The translations under genes and the position numbers were made by a program. This document shows positions 14,656-24,450 of a DNA stretch of 64,000 nucleotides, one piece after another. Under the pieces are notes generated by a model, which worked only from the letters and a program-made list of their open reading frames with translations, was not told where the DNA came from and did no database searches. The first letter of the stretch is position 1; each line of letters starts with the position of its first letter. Source of the DNA: Planctobacterium marinum (GTDB lineage Bacteria > Pseudomonadota > Gammaproteobacteria > Enterobacterales > Alteromonadaceae); NCBI RefSeq assembly GCF_036322805.1, contig NZ_AP027272.1:4340001-4404000 (forward strand). Direction: 5' to 3'.

Positions 14656-15462
14656 TCACGATTTAATACCGGCGTAAAACTCTTCCATGGCATCAGCCAC
14701 TTCCGTCGCTTTTTCAATTGCAGCGCTGTGGCCTGCATCGGCAATGGTGAAAAGACGCGCTCCGGGAATGTTATCCACCATACGTTGTGAACACTCAGGT
14801 GGTGTTAATACGTCAAACTCCCCCACCATGACCGCCACAGGCATAGAAACCGATTGTAATTGGGACAACACATTGTCTCGGCTAAAGATACTTTCGCCGA
14901 AGGCCACCATGGCCTTTTTATTCTGTTCAGTGACGGTTTGCTTCCAGTAATTCACCGTTTTTTTGTTGCCCGACACTTTCAAAAAGCTGCTGTGGAACAT
15001 CATAGGTAATACTTTACCAATCACCGGCCACCAGCCCAGGTTTTTCACTGTTTTTAACAGCAGGGTATTTTTCTGCAATGCGGCTTGCGGTTCGTCTTCT
15101 GCAGACGTGCTCATTAATACCAAAGAGCGCAATAGATCCGGACGACGCAGTGCGATACGCATACCCACAAAGCCACCTGTGGACATACCCACAAAATGCA
15201 CCGGACCACAATCCAGTTGCTCTATCAAGGCAATCGCATCGCTTACCAGATTATCTAGTTCATAGCCTGATGTGGTCACTTCACTCTGGCCATGGCCACG
15301 ATGTTCGAAGCTGATACAGCGGTAGTTTTCCTGAAGTCGTTCCACCTGACCGGCGAACATAGTGTGGTTCATCAGATAACCATGAGAAAATACGATGGTT
15401 TCCTTTCCTGCGCCTGTCTCCTGGTAAAACAGGTTGGCGCCATTAACATTGATTTGAGGCAT
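14656..15462 (-). CDS. Alpha/beta-hydrolase family protein
   Basis: 268 residues, cytoplasmic, no signal peptide. It has the fold's landmarks in order: HGYLMNHTMF oxyanion loop, FEHRGHGQSE, the nucleophile elbow GMSTGGF (Ser at about residue 94), the acid in VGEFDVLTPPE, and the catalytic His in DAGHSAAIE. It resembles the 3-oxoadipate enol-lactonase/haloperoxidase group, but the substrate cannot be told. It sits between hairpin array 2 and the minus-strand EPS genes without an obvious shared promoter, so a role in EPS metabolism is not implied. Confidence 0.8.
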   Translation of the reverse strand: MPQINVNGANLFYQETGAGKETIVFSHGYLMNHTMFAGQVERLQENYRCISFEHRGHGQSEVTTSGYELDNLVSDAIALIEQLDCGPVHFVGMSTGGFVGMRIALRRPDLLRSLVLMSTSAEDEPQAALQKNTLLLKTVKNLGWWPVIGKVLPMMFHSSFLKVSGNKKTVNYWKQTVTEQNKKAMVAFGESIFSRDNVLSQLQSVSMPVAVMVGEFDVLTPPECSQRMVDNIPGARLFTIADAGHSAAIEKATEVADAMEEFYAGIKS

Positions 15463-15660
15463 AGGGTTTTCAGCTGCTTATTATTTTTAGGAGTAAGAAG
15501 CTAACTGGGAAACAACGCTAGCGCAAGTGCCATCTTAACACTCGGACTGACATCAGCAGCTCAATGGTATACATGATGAATTTAAGAATGAGAGAGTGTC
15601 GCAAGAGAGAGGGGAACACCTATGCTAAAAACAACGAGCTTAAAGGTTTATCTAAGGCAG

Positions 15661-16107
15661 CTAAATACTGCACTCGCATTTGCGAGTCAGTAGCTGCATC
15701 ACTCGAATCACACCGCGCTCGCCACCATACAAGGCAAGCGCAATGCCTGTGCCATTTGCCAATAAATCCAGCACATCAAAAGTACGCTGAAAATAAGGCT
15801 GAACGCATTCAATCAAGCCACTAGCGAGCCAGAGTAATAGTAAGAATCCATATACCCCCTTGGGTTTGGCTACAACGATGGGCAAGGCCACCATGCCCCA
15901 GGCCAGCAAGTGTTGAACTTTGTCGATACCCGGAATACCGGGTGGCCCCACGTAAGGTGGCTTCAGTGATAACCAGGTAATGCACAGCAATCCGGTACAC
16001 ACAATAAACGGCCAATAGCGCTTATTACACAACCAAAGTTCGTAAATGACACCGATTAGCGTCCGTTCTAAAACAATCCCCATAGATTTAAGATCATTTA
16101 TTACCAT
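15661..16107 (-). CDS. VanZ-like family membrane protein
   Basis: 148 residues with about four membrane helices. The VanZ-like signature is visible: DKVQHLLAWGMVALP after the first periplasmic loop and then ECVQPYFQRTFDVLDLLANGTGIALA. Such proteins are common in EPS and exosortase loci, where their role is undefined. It overlaps the end of the upstream glycosyltransferase gene by 14 bases, which points to one transcript with the flippase and glycosyltransferase. The start is uncertain: an in-frame ATG also lies at 16083 and neither has a clear ribosome site. Confidence 0.72.
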   Translation of the reverse strand: MVINDLKSMGIVLERTLIGVIYELWLCNKRYWPFIVCTGLLCITWLSLKPPYVGPPGIPGIDKVQHLLAWGMVALPIVVAKPKGVYGFLLLLWLASGLIECVQPYFQRTFDVLDLLANGTGIALALYGGERGVIRVMQLLTRKCECSI

Positions 16108-17122
16108 AATTTAACTGCTGTACGTTGTGCATAAACCAGGACTCCAGCTTGCTGTACAACGATTGTGGCAATACGCTTAGCAAAGCACAGCCGCAAGTTA
16201 AAAAAGTACGCTGTGGCTCTTCTGCCACCACGCGATAATCAGTGCGTATGGCTTTAAAGGATAAACGGATGGCTTCTTTGGCGTTGCCTGATTGCACCGC
16301 GCGTCTGGCAAGGTAGCGGTACTGATATGCTTCAGCCAGTGATTGCCACTGTTGCATAAATTCTTCATGACCTTCGGTATTTTGCTGCACGGCAAATTGC
16401 CAACTAGCAAATTGCTTTTGCAGATTAGCCGATAATCCTCCAGCATTAACTCGGTAAAACGTCAGAGGTTCTGCCAGCCCCTCAAAGGTCCAGCTGGTGT
16501 TGAGCGCAACACGCAGCCAAAACTCGATATCTTCTGACTGACGCAGGCGTTCATCAAACCAGAAATGTCGAAGATGACTGCCTTCCCAACGACTGGTTTT
16601 AATTTCTTCCAACAGCTCTCGACGAATAACCGGGGCCGAACCATTGCCAATAGGATTACGACAAAAAATGTGCTTGGCATCCACGTCGGTGAGTTTAGGG
16701 AACTGACCAATGCCCATTGAATTGCCATCTTCATCCACAAACCAAGAGGCGCTATAACTGATACCCACTTGCTCATTGCGATTGAGATGCAAAACGTGTT
16801 GCTCCAACTTTTCTGGCGCCCAGAAATCGTCCGCATCCAGCAGTGCCACGTAGTGACCACGCGCCTCAGCGATACCGGTATTTCTGGCACCTGCCAAACC
16901 GCGATTCTTTTGTGACACCACACGGATTCTTGGATCATTAAAGCTATTAACGATATCCAGGGTATCGTCGCTACCGCCATCATCCACACAAATCACTTCA
17001 AAGTGCTGCCAGGTTTGTGCCAGCACCGATTTAAGACTGGTAGCAATGTACTTCTCCACGTTGTACATGGGGATTACCACAGAAACCACAGGACAAGAGT
17101 AAGATAAATTTTGCTGAGTCAT
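16094..17122 (-). CDS. Glycosyltransferase family 2
   Basis: 342 residues, with GGAGA before the ATG. GT2 motifs are in order: VVSVVIPMYNVEKYIATSL, VICVDDGGSDDTLD, RGLAGARNTGIAEA and the DxD site LLDADDFWAPEKL (about residues 96-108). Downstream is SEDIEFWLRVAL, the acceptor/base region of this group. The C-terminal 100 residues are helical and not assigned. It is the middle gene of the minus-strand unit flippase - glycosyltransferase - VanZ-like; the upstream flippase ends 13 bases before its start. Confidence 0.82.
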   Translation of the reverse strand: MTQQNLSYSCPVVSVVIPMYNVEKYIATSLKSVLAQTWQHFEVICVDDGGSDDTLDIVNSFNDPRIRVVSQKNRGLAGARNTGIAEARGHYVALLDADDFWAPEKLEQHVLHLNRNEQVGISYSASWFVDEDGNSMGIGQFPKLTDVDAKHIFCRNPIGNGSAPVIRRELLEEIKTSRWEGSHLRHFWFDERLRQSEDIEFWLRVALNTSWTFEGLAEPLTFYRVNAGGLSANLQKQFASWQFAVQQNTEGHEEFMQQWQSLAEAYQYRYLARRAVQSGNAKEAIRLSFKAIRTDYRVVAEEPQRTFLTCGCALLSVLPQSLYSKLESWFMHNVQQLNYGNK

Positions 17123-17135
17123 AAGATTCTCCAGA

Positions 17136-18407
17136 TTACATTGTGTCGCAAAGCGGTGCTTTGGCTTGTTTTAATTTAGAAGGTTTTACACAGCTCAAAC
17201 TGAGCAACAAACAGAAACTACTGGCATATAACATCACCTGGGCCAGCGCCAGCGGCGATTCGGGTTTGAGCCAGCACAAACTGGCCACCAAGACACTCAG
17301 GTGCGCCAGGCGTACATGGGATTCAAGAGTGAAAGCTCCTGCCGCTCGCTGTGCCACGCAAACCATATCGATGAGAAAAATCGGAATCGCTGAAATACAC
17401 AACCAAACGGCGACAGGTATCGATGCCAACCAGGTATTGCCAAACACCCATTGAATGTAGAAAGGTGCCAGTAGTGCTTGTGTCGCGTAAAGCGCACAAA
17501 CTAACCCCATCAGCAAAACAATATTTTTAACGGAATCTGATTGGACACCATCGCGCTGCATCACACAAAATTGAGGGTAAAGCGCGGTAGTCACCGCATT
17601 ACTGAACGCCTGACTGACGGCAATACTGGCACTTTTGGCAAAACTGTAAATACCAAAGATTTCAGGAGAAAGTAGTTTTCCAGCAATCAACACATCGGCA
17701 TTTATACGCAGTGCTCTTGATAATTCCGATTGCAGTAATTTACTGGAATTAGCCAGAAGCTTTTTGAAAATCTGCCAATCGAAACCAATACCATATTGTG
17801 CTACCGGTACGCGTATGAACAATAGAATCCATAAAATGGCATAGATAAATTTACCGTAGACCACCACTTCGATGCCCTGACCCAGCCAAAGTAACAGAGC
17901 GATTGACAGGTTTTCGATGCTAACACATAAGCCGTTGCAAAAACCGAAGTATCCCAATTTATTGCTGCGCTGTAATAAGAACACCCGTACACTCACTACC
18001 GGGTATAGCAAGTAAACCGCAGATAACTGTTGCAATAATTGCTTAAGTTCAGGGTTGTTATAAAACTCCCCCAAGAAGATTGCCAATGTGTACTGAAGAG
18101 CAGCGAGTGTAACACTCAACAATACCTGCATGACCACGGCGTTTTTAGCGAATGCCGGCAGTTGGTCATCAGAGCACTGCACCAGCTGCGAGCCCGCCCC
18201 ACAGCGCAGAACTAATCGAATCATGTCGTGGCAAGCCAGTGCCAACATCGCAGAACCGTATTGCGCAGGGACTAAAAATGCCGCCATCGCTAACAGCGTA
18301 ACGATGCGAGATAACTTAGCAACTGCTTCAGCACCAATCATACTCAGCACATTGCGATGCTGGGTGGTAGAAAGCTTATTTTTAAGGGCCTTAATTGCGC
18401 GTTGCAT
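17136..18407 (-). CDS. Wzx-type polysaccharide flippase (MATE/MOP superfamily)
   Basis: 423 residues from the ATG at 18407, with an AGGCG-like ribosome site; a TTG at 18443 would add 12 residues. It is largely hydrophobic, with about 12 membrane helices, and has the polysaccharide-synthesis pattern (HRNVLSMIGAEAVAKLSRIVTLLAMA, then FLVPAQYGSAMLALA at the N-terminus; LLSPEIFGIYSFAKSASIAVSQAF in the middle). Such proteins flip the undecaprenyl-linked repeat unit across the inner membrane. It is the first gene of the minus-strand EPS unit, preceded by promoter P4 and the sigma-54 activator gene. Confidence 0.8.
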   Translation of the reverse strand: MQRAIKALKNKLSTTQHRNVLSMIGAEAVAKLSRIVTLLAMAAFLVPAQYGSAMLALACHDMIRLVLRCGAGSQLVQCSDDQLPAFAKNAVVMQVLLSVTLAALQYTLAIFLGEFYNNPELKQLLQQLSAVYLLYPVVSVRVFLLQRSNKLGYFGFCNGLCVSIENLSIALLLWLGQGIEVVVYGKFIYAILWILLFIRVPVAQYGIGFDWQIFKKLLANSSKLLQSELSRALRINADVLIAGKLLSPEIFGIYSFAKSASIAVSQAFSNAVTTALYPQFCVMQRDGVQSDSVKNIVLLMGLVCALYATQALLAPFYIQWVFGNTWLASIPVAVWLCISAIPIFLIDMVCVAQRAAGAFTLESHVRLAHLSVLVASLCWLKPESPLALAQVMLYASSFCLLLSLSCVKPSKLKQAKAPLCDTM

Positions 18408-18448
18408 GAAATCGCCTGTTAACAATGTTTGTTCATTGCTCAAGGGAT

Positions 18449-18577
18449 TACAAGATGCGTTCCAACTTTTTATATTTTACAAGTTATTGATTTTATTTGT
18501 TATTTTTAATGACCGACCAAAAACCATTCGCGTTTTGCAATGTGCAGACGGTGGCTATTCGCAAGATGCGAATAGCC
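18449..18577 (-). promoter_or_regulatory. Putative sigma-54 promoter P4 with upstream dyads
   Basis: On the minus strand TTGGAACGCATCTTGTA (18465 to 18449) fits the -24/-12 pattern apart from a T for the final C, and lies about 41 bases before the flippase ATG. Its first eight bases equal those of P3. Upstream are CATTGCAAAACGCGAATGG (18542 to 18524) and a perfect dyad, GGCTATTCGCA/TGCGAATAGCC with a 3-base spacer (18553-18577). Both contain the TTCGC/TTGC(R)AA elements seen before P1-P3. Confidence 0.55.
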
Positions 18578-18583
18578 AGACAA

Positions 18584-20044
18584 CTAGTTTTCCTCTTGCC
18601 AGGACTGCATTTTACGGTACAGAGTCGATGGACTAACTTGTAGAGCATTGGCTGCCTGCACCACATTATCATCAAAATGCTGAATGGCTCTTTCGATGGC
18701 ACGACGTTCGGTGGTGGCCAGCGGTTCAATATTAAACACAGCTTCAGATGCGGCACCCAACAGTGGGTTATCCGGGGCAAACTCAGCTACGGGCATACTT
18801 GCCGACGTGCCAACAGGAGAGGCGACACTGAGGTTATTGATACTGGTTTTATCCAGTTTCAATTGTCGTCCCAACTCTTCACTACCGATAATGGGGCCAT
18901 CAGACATGATCACGGCACTGTGAATGAGGTTGCGCAATTGCCGCACGTTACCGGGCCAATCGTACTGGGTTAGCAACATCTCCGCATCGGCAGAAAAACC
19001 CGCAAAGATTTTCTCTTCTTCTTCGCTAAACCGGGTCAGGAAATACTGGGCAATTTGCAACGGATCCTGGTCTCGTTCTTTTAACGGTGGCAGATCGATG
19101 GAAATCACATTCAGTCGATAGTACAAGTCTTCTCGAAGTACCTGGTCGGCAATCGCCTGCAGCGGATCGCGGTTGGTGGCGGCGATAAAACGAATGTTAG
19201 CTCGTTCGGTTTTATCTGAGCCCACCTTTTGATACTCACCGGTTTGAATAAAACGCAGTAGTTTCGCCTGCAGCGCCATATCCATTTCGCCTAATTCATC
19301 AAGGAAAAGAGTACCACCGTCGGCCATGGTTGCCGCACCATCACGATTAGATAGGGCACCAGAAAACGCCCCTTTTACATGACCAAAAATTTCAGACTCC
19401 ATCAGTTCAGATGGAATTGCTGCGCAGTTTAGCGCCACAAAAGCCGCGTTTTTGCGCTTGCTTAGTTTGTGTATCGCTTCGGCAGCCACTTCTTTACCGG
19501 TACCGCTGGCACCGGTTAAAAACATACTTGCATTGCTCGGAGCTGCGCGTTCTATGGCGTTGTAAACAAATTGCATGGCGATGGAATCACCGATGAAACC
19601 TTCAAAAGTAGGCCGCTGTTTTTTCTGATAACGCTGCAACGTTTGTTTGAGCATGCTGCGCTCTGCCAGCACATCCTGCATCTGGCTGGCCTGCTCCACT
19701 AAAATGCGTAATTCGTCATTATTCCAGGGCTTTTGTAAATAACCCCAAACTCGCCCGTTGTTCACCGCTTCCAGCACCAGATTAATGTCCGTATGGGCAG
19801 TTAACATGATGCGAATGGTTTCTGGGTATTCCTGGGCAACACGACTAAAGAGTTCGTTACCGGTCATGCCCGGCATACTAAGATCGGAGATAATAATGTC
19901 GACGTTATTTTCAGCCAACGTATCCAACGCCTGTTGGCCGCTATTGGCAGTCATAATAGTAGTGTGTTTGCCGCGCAAAACTCTGGTGATGGCTGATGTG
20001 ATGGCGGTCTCATCATCCACCAATAATATGGTTTTAAACTTCAT
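18584..20044 (-). CDS. Sigma-54-dependent response regulator (NtrC family)
   Basis: 486 residues. An N-terminal receiver domain (ILLVDDE; phospho-acceptor Asp54 in IISDLSMPG) is followed by an AAA+ domain with Walker A GASGTGKE, the sigma-54 contact loop written GAFSGA instead of the usual GAFTGA, Walker B TLFLDELGEM and the R-finger region. A Fis-type helix-turn-helix ends the protein (NVVQAANALQVSPSTLYRKM). Proteins of this architecture turn on sigma-54 promoters after phosphorylation. It lies directly upstream of the flippase unit, and four sigma-54-like promoters with common upstream dyads lie in the EPS locus, so it is the likely EPS activator. No cognate kinase is adjacent; a hybrid kinase lies at 26603. 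Confidence 0.88.
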   Translation of the reverse strand: MKFKTILLVDDETAITSAITRVLRGKHTTIMTANSGQQALDTLAENNVDIIISDLSMPGMTGNELFSRVAQEYPETIRIMLTAHTDINLVLEAVNNGRVWGYLQKPWNNDELRILVEQASQMQDVLAERSMLKQTLQRYQKKQRPTFEGFIGDSIAMQFVYNAIERAAPSNASMFLTGASGTGKEVAAEAIHKLSKRKNAAFVALNCAAIPSELMESEIFGHVKGAFSGALSNRDGAATMADGGTLFLDELGEMDMALQAKLLRFIQTGEYQKVGSDKTERANIRFIAATNRDPLQAIADQVLREDLYYRLNVISIDLPPLKERDQDPLQIAQYFLTRFSEEEEKIFAGFSADAEMLLTQYDWPGNVRQLRNLIHSAVIMSDGPIIGSEELGRQLKLDKTSINNLSVASPVGTSASMPVAEFAPDNPLLGAASEAVFNIEPLATTERRAIERAIQHFDDNVVQAANALQVSPSTLYRKMQSWQEEN

Positions 20045-20160
20045 TGTTTATCCAGCTGTTTACAATCCTGAAATTTAAATCTAGGCTGATTTACAGCTTT
20101 GCGCCATAGCCAATTAGTCTAGTTAGATGCAGTTAATTGTTTCTGCCCGGGAGTAATAGC

Positions 20161-20343
20161 GTGAAATCGTTGAAAAAAAGCAAGAAAGTCTATAACCGAA
20201 AATGGGCTGCACTCGCTTCCTGTTTGGCGATCGCTCTAATCTTCGCTAGTGCATTCGGATTAAAATTGCCTTGGTTAATAGGCTTAGCAACCTTAACAGT
20301 TGTGATTTTGATTATCACCGTAATAACAGGCAAACCTGATTAA
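20161..20343 (+). CDS. Small membrane protein, unknown
   Basis: 60 residues from a GTG at 20161, eight bases after GGGAG. A lysine-rich N-terminus (VKSLKKSKKVYNRKW) is followed by two hydrophobic helices (AALASCLAIALIFASAFGL and LPWLIGLATLTVVILIITVI) and a short tail. It is divergent from the sigma-54 activator and closed by a terminator shared with hutH. No family recognised. The good ribosome site and coding-like composition make it a likely real gene. Confidence 0.55.
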   Translation: MKSLKKSKKVYNRKWAALASCLAIALIFASAFGLKLPWLIGLATLTVVILIITVITGKPD

Positions 20344-20369
20344 AAATGCGACAGTGATATCCATAATAA

Positions 20370-20402
20370 AAAAGGCCACAGTAAATTACACTATGGCCTT
20401 TT
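20370..20402. terminator. Bidirectional Rho-independent terminator
   Basis: AAAAGGCCA (20370-20378) pairs with TGGCCTTTT (20394-20402). It lies between the convergent small membrane gene and hutH and has T-runs on both strands. Confidence 0.75.
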
Positions 20403-20427
20403 CCCGACATCGCTGTAGCGTTTAAAA

Positions 20428-21945
20428 CTAGCTCACTAACGCGCTAAAGCTCCCCGCTTCAATCACATCCTGCATCATGCCAATATCGGGTGAGAAGTAG
20501 CGGTCGTGATCGTAAAACGGCACTTTGGCGCGCACGATAGCGTAGGCCTGTTCCAGTTTTTCCGATGTCTTATGTGGTCTTCTGAAGTCAATGCCCTGAG
20601 CCGCAGCCAGTAGCTCCACTGCTACAATACCGCGGCTATTTTCCGCCATATCCGACAGACGTCGTGCAGCAAATGTCGCCATGGAAACATGATCTTCCTG
20701 ATTAGCAGAAGTGGGCAAACTATCCACCGAAGCAGGATGCGCCAGGGTTTTATTTTCAGATGCCAGCGCTGCTGCCGTAACCTGAGCCAACATAAAGCCC
20801 GAATTCACACCACCATTGTTCACCAAAAACGGGGGTAAGCCACTGAGGTTTTTATCAATCAACAAGGCAGTGCGACGTTCCGATAAAGCGCCAATCTCGG
20901 CGATAACCAGCGCCAGATTGTCCGCTGCAAATGCCACAGGTTCGGCGTGGAAGTTACCACCTGAGATAATGTCTTCATTAAATACCAGTGGGTTATCGGT
21001 TACCCCGTTAGCTTCGGTCGTTAAGATCTGCGCAGCATGTTGCATCTGATCCCAACAAGCACCCATCACCTGAGGCTGACAACGCAAAGAATAAGGATCT
21101 TGTACCTTGTCACATTCCAGATGGGAGTCGCCAATTTCAGACGTTTCCGTTAACAGTTCTCTGTACAGGGCAGCAGCGTGGATTTGACCTTTTTGACCAC
21201 GTGCTTCATGGATGCGTGCGTCAAAAGGTACGCGGCTACCCACCGCCGCCTCAACACTCATTGCACCTGCCACAATGGCAGCATTAAATAGGTTTTCAGT
21301 GTGGAACAAACCTTCCAGCGCTAGAGCAGTAGAGGCTTGAGTGCCGTTGAGTAATGCCAGACCTTCTTTAGGCGCCAGATTGATGGCCTCAAGACCTGCA
21401 ATCTCCAGGCCTTTGGCGCCGGAAATCACTTCGCCCTTATAGCGTACATGACCTTCGCCAATCAGTGGCATACTCATGTGAGCCAGCGGAGCTAAATCGC
21501 CACTGGCTCCCACCGAGCCTTTTTTCGGCACACAGGGATACACTTCAGCATTTACCAATGCCATTAGCATTTCAATCACCTGCAGGCGAATACCAGAAAA
21601 ACCACGGGCCAGAGCATTAATTTTTAAAGTCATCATTAAACGCACGGTGGAATCATTCATTAAATCGCCCGTACCTGCCGCATGGGAAAGCACGATGGAT
21701 TTTTGTAATAGCTCCAGCTCTTCTGGCTTAATGCGGGTATTGGCCAACAGGCCAAACCCGGTATTGATTCCGTATACCACTTGCCCGGATGCCAGGACTT
21801 TGTTTACCTGGTCAGAAGATGCCGTAATCGCCGCCTGCACGCTACTGTCCAGCGACAAATGTACGGGCTGAGTTACTACATCACGTAGTTGCGCCAGGGT
21901 TAATTTGCCCGGTTGTATCATTAATTCAATCATGGAGTCATTCAT
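20428..21945 (-). CDS. hutH: Histidine ammonia-lyase
   Basis: 505 residues, the usual length. It catalyses the first step of histidine degradation, histidine to urocanate plus ammonia, in the cytoplasm. The MIO cofactor-forming Ala-Ser-Gly is in [13 protein letters not shown] (about residues 142-154). Other conserved blocks are [35 protein letters not shown] and QEDHVSMA. It is the last gene of a hutC-hutU-hutH operon, starting 9 bases after the stop of hutU with GAGG upstream. It is expected to be repressed by HutC and induced by urocanate. Confidence 0.96.
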   Translation of the reverse strand: MNDSMIELMIQPGKLTLAQLRDVVTQPVHLSLDSSVQAAITASSDQVNKVLASGQVVYGINTGFGLLANTRIKPEELELLQKSIVLSHAAGTGDLMNDSTVRLMMTLKINALARGFSGIRLQVIEMLMALVNAEVYPCVPKKGSVGASGDLAPLAHMSMPLIGEGHVRYKGEVISGAKGLEIAGLEAINLAPKEGLALLNGTQASTALALEGLFHTENLFNAAIVAGAMSVEAAVGSRVPFDARIHEARGQKGQIHAAALYRELLTETSEIGDSHLECDKVQDPYSLRCQPQVMGACWDQMQHAAQILTTEANGVTDNPLVFNEDIISGGNFHAEPVAFAADNLALVIAEIGALSERRTALLIDKNLSGLPPFLVNNGGVNSGFMLAQVTAAALASENKTLAHPASVDSLPTSANQEDHVSMATFAARRLSDMAENSRGIVAVELLAAAQGIDFRRPHKTSEKLEQAYAIVRAKVPFYDHDRYFSPDIGMMQDVIEAGSFSALVS

Positions 21946-21954
21946 AATCAGGCC

Positions 21955-23625
21955 TCACTTACTGCCAGTATCTAGCATGGGTAAATCCAAGCCATTTTCT
22001 TTAGCGCAATTAATGGCAATGTCGTATCCGGCATCAGCATGACGCATAACCCCCGTAGCCGGGTCATTCCAAAGTACGCGACGCACCCGCTCGCCGGCTT
22101 CTTCTGTACCATCACAGACAATCACCACACCCGAGTGTTGTGAAAAGCCCATACCAACACCACCACCGTGGTGCAAACTCACCCAAGTTGCACCACCCGC
22201 AGTGCTTAATAAGGCATTGAGCAATGGCCAATCCGATACGGCATCAGAGCCATCTAACATGGCTTCGGTTTCGCGGTTAGGGCTGGCTACCGAACCCGAG
22301 TCCAGGTGGTCTCGACCAATAACAACAGGCGCACTGAGTTCACCGTTTTTCACCATTTCATTGAAGGCATTGGCGATGCGCGCGCGATCTTTTAAACCAA
22401 TCCAACAAATACGCGCCGGCAATCCCTGGAACTGGATACGCTCTCTGGCCATATCCAGCCAGTTGTGCAGGTGTGGATTATCCGGAATTAACTCTTTTAC
22501 TTTGGCATCTGTTTTGTAGATGTCTTCTGGGTCGCCACTGAGCGCAGCCCAGCGAAACGGTCCGATACCTTCACAGAATAAAGGACGAATATAGGCAGGA
22601 ACGAAACCGGGGAAATCAAAGGCGTTTTCCACGCCTTCTTCCATTGCCATCTGACGGATGTTATTACCGTAATCCAGGGTAGCGGCACCGCGCTCTTGTA
22701 GGGTTAACATCGCCTGTACTTGCACTGCCATGGATTGCTTGGCGGCTTTTACCACAGCAGCCTCGTCCTGTGTACGCATTTGCGCTGCGTATTCCATAGT
22801 CCAGTTTTGCGGTAAGTAACCGTTTAATGGATCATGAGCAGAAGTTTGGTCGGTAACGACATCGGGTGTAATGCCCCGCTCAACCAGTTCAGCAAATACA
22901 TCAGCGGCATTGCCCAACAAGCCAACAGAGATTGGCTTATCAGTGTTGTTAATCATGTCTAATGCTTCATCTAGCGACGTGGCTTTTTTGTCCACATAGC
23001 GGGTGCGCAGACGGAAATCGATACGGGTTTCATCACATTCAACTGCAATCATTGAGAAACCAGCCATAGTCGCCGCCAGAGGTTGCGCTCCTCCCATACC
23101 GCCTAAACCACCAGTGAGTACCCACTTACCTGAAGCAACACCATCGAAATGTTTGCGTGCTACGGCACCAAAGGTTTCGTAAGTACCCTGAACAATGCCC
23201 TGACTACCAATGTAGATCCAGCTACCGGCCGTCATCTGGCCGTACATCATCAAACCTTCTTTATCCAACTGGTTAAAGTGTTCCCAGTTAGCCCAATGAG
23301 GTACAAGGTTAGAATTGGCAATCAGCACACGCGGTGCATTGGCATGAGTTTTAAAAACGCCAACAGGCTTACCCGATTGCACTACCAGCGATTCGTCCTC
23401 TTCCAGGCGTTGTAGTACTTCTACGATTTTATCAAAACACTGCCAGTCGCGCGCAGCACGGCCAATACCACCGTAGACCACCAGATCTTCCGGGCGCTCT
23501 GCCACCTCCGGGTCCAGGTTATTCATCAGCATGCGCATGGCCGCTTCCGTTAGCCAGCTTTTACAGGTTATTTCTGTGCCTTTCGGGGCGCGTATCACTC
23601 GTGTAGGGTCGTGACGATTGTTCAT
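21955..23625 (-). CDS. hutU: Urocanate hydratase
   Basis: 556 residues from the ATG at 23625, chosen because AAGGTG lies six bases upstream; a GTG at 23634 is possible. It converts urocanate to imidazolonepropionate using tightly bound NAD. Conserved blocks: [13 protein letters not shown] at the start, [25 protein letters not shown] (NAD-binding loop), [14 protein letters not shown], and [15 protein letters not shown] near the end. It stands between hutC (33 bases upstream) and hutH. Confidence 0.96.
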   Translation of the reverse strand: MNNRHDPTRVIRAPKGTEITCKSWLTEAAMRMLMNNLDPEVAERPEDLVVYGGIGRAARDWQCFDKIVEVLQRLEEDESLVVQSGKPVGVFKTHANAPRVLIANSNLVPHWANWEHFNQLDKEGLMMYGQMTAGSWIYIGSQGIVQGTYETFGAVARKHFDGVASGKWVLTGGLGGMGGAQPLAATMAGFSMIAVECDETRIDFRLRTRYVDKKATSLDEALDMINNTDKPISVGLLGNAADVFAELVERGITPDVVTDQTSAHDPLNGYLPQNWTMEYAAQMRTQDEAAVVKAAKQSMAVQVQAMLTLQERGAATLDYGNNIRQMAMEEGVENAFDFPGFVPAYIRPLFCEGIGPFRWAALSGDPEDIYKTDAKVKELIPDNPHLHNWLDMARERIQFQGLPARICWIGLKDRARIANAFNEMVKNGELSAPVVIGRDHLDSGSVASPNRETEAMLDGSDAVSDWPLLNALLSTAGGATWVSLHHGGGVGMGFSQHSGVVIVCDGTEEAGERVRRVLWNDPATGVMRHADAGYDIAINCAKENGLDLPMLDTGSK

Positions 23626-23657
23626 ATGATTCACCTTTATTAATCTCTTTGGCCGGC

Positions 23658-24362
23658 TTAACCGAAGGTCAGATGACTGCCTAAACGGTACCTGTCACCG
23701 GGATGGGTCAATATGGCGTAACTCACCGAAGCCTTTTTAGACCAGGTTCTTCGGGTTACGCGTAAGCAAGCGGTTCCTTCCTGAATGTGTAAAAGTTCCT
23801 GCAATTCCGAGTCCGGCACAACGGCTTCCACCAAATGTTCGGCTTCGGTAAGGGGTAATTTTTGCGACAAATAATCGTGACTGGTTTGGCGCTCAAAATC
23901 TTGCGCCAGATAGTCAGGTGCCACTTTGGGGTTAACGAAGCGCTCTTCTAATTGCAATACCTGGGCATTTTCGAAGTGCAATATCACGCTGTGGAACACT
24001 TCCGTGCCTGGAGATACGCCAAGGTTGGCCGCCACCACTTGATCAGCGATGACTTTATCTAGCTGTAACACCTGCGCTTTATGCTCATGCCCTCGCTCTA
24101 CAATTTCATCGGCGATATTGCGAATGGCCAGCATAGACGACTGGCTTTTTAAACTCGCCACATAGGATGCCGCACCTTGGTTGCGCACAATCACACCTTG
24201 CTCAGCCAATTCCTGTAGCGCCCTTCTGGCGGTCATGCGGCTAACAGAAAATTCCTCCGCCAGGGCATTTTCTGATGGCACGGGACTATACTCAGGCCAC
24301 AGGCCTGATTCGATGTTGTGCAGTAAGTGCTGCTTAATCTGTAGATATTTACTAACAGTCAT
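23658..24362 (-). CDS. hutC: Histidine utilisation repressor (GntR/HutC)
   Basis: 234 residues from the ATG at 24362; a longer frame upstream runs through the operator and is unlikely to be translated. The N-terminal winged helix of the GntR family is clear ([38 protein letters not shown]). It is followed by a UTRA/UbiC-type effector domain with the conserved end [19 protein letters not shown] typical of HutC. In characterised bacteria it represses hut genes and is released by urocanate. A 16-bp perfect palindrome sits 23 bases upstream, between hutC and hutI, so it should control itself, hutUH and hutI. Confidence 0.93.
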   Translation of the reverse strand: MTVSKYLQIKQHLLHNIESGLWPEYSPVPSENALAEEFSVSRMTARRALQELAEQGVIVRNQGAASYVASLKSQSSMLAIRNIADEIVERGHEHKAQVLQLDKVIADQVVAANLGVSPGTEVFHSVILHFENAQVLQLEERFVNPKVAPDYLAQDFERQTSHDYLSQKLPLTEAEHLVEAVVPDSELQELLHIQEGTACLRVTRRTWSKKASVSYAILTHPGDRYRLGSHLTFG

Positions 24363-24384
24363 GTTTAATAAATTCTCACAAACA

Positions 24385-24400
24385 ACTTGTATATACAAGT
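24385..24400. promoter_or_regulatory. HutC operator
   Basis: ACTTGTATATACAAGT is a perfect 16-bp palindrome in the hutC/hutI divergent region. Its core CTTGTATATACAAG matches the operator type known for HutC in Pseudomonas and enteric bacteria. Confidence 0.85.
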
Positions 24401-24450
24401 TAATTTTCGCAAAATGGGCCTCATAACTCAGCCTTTGATGGACATTGCTA

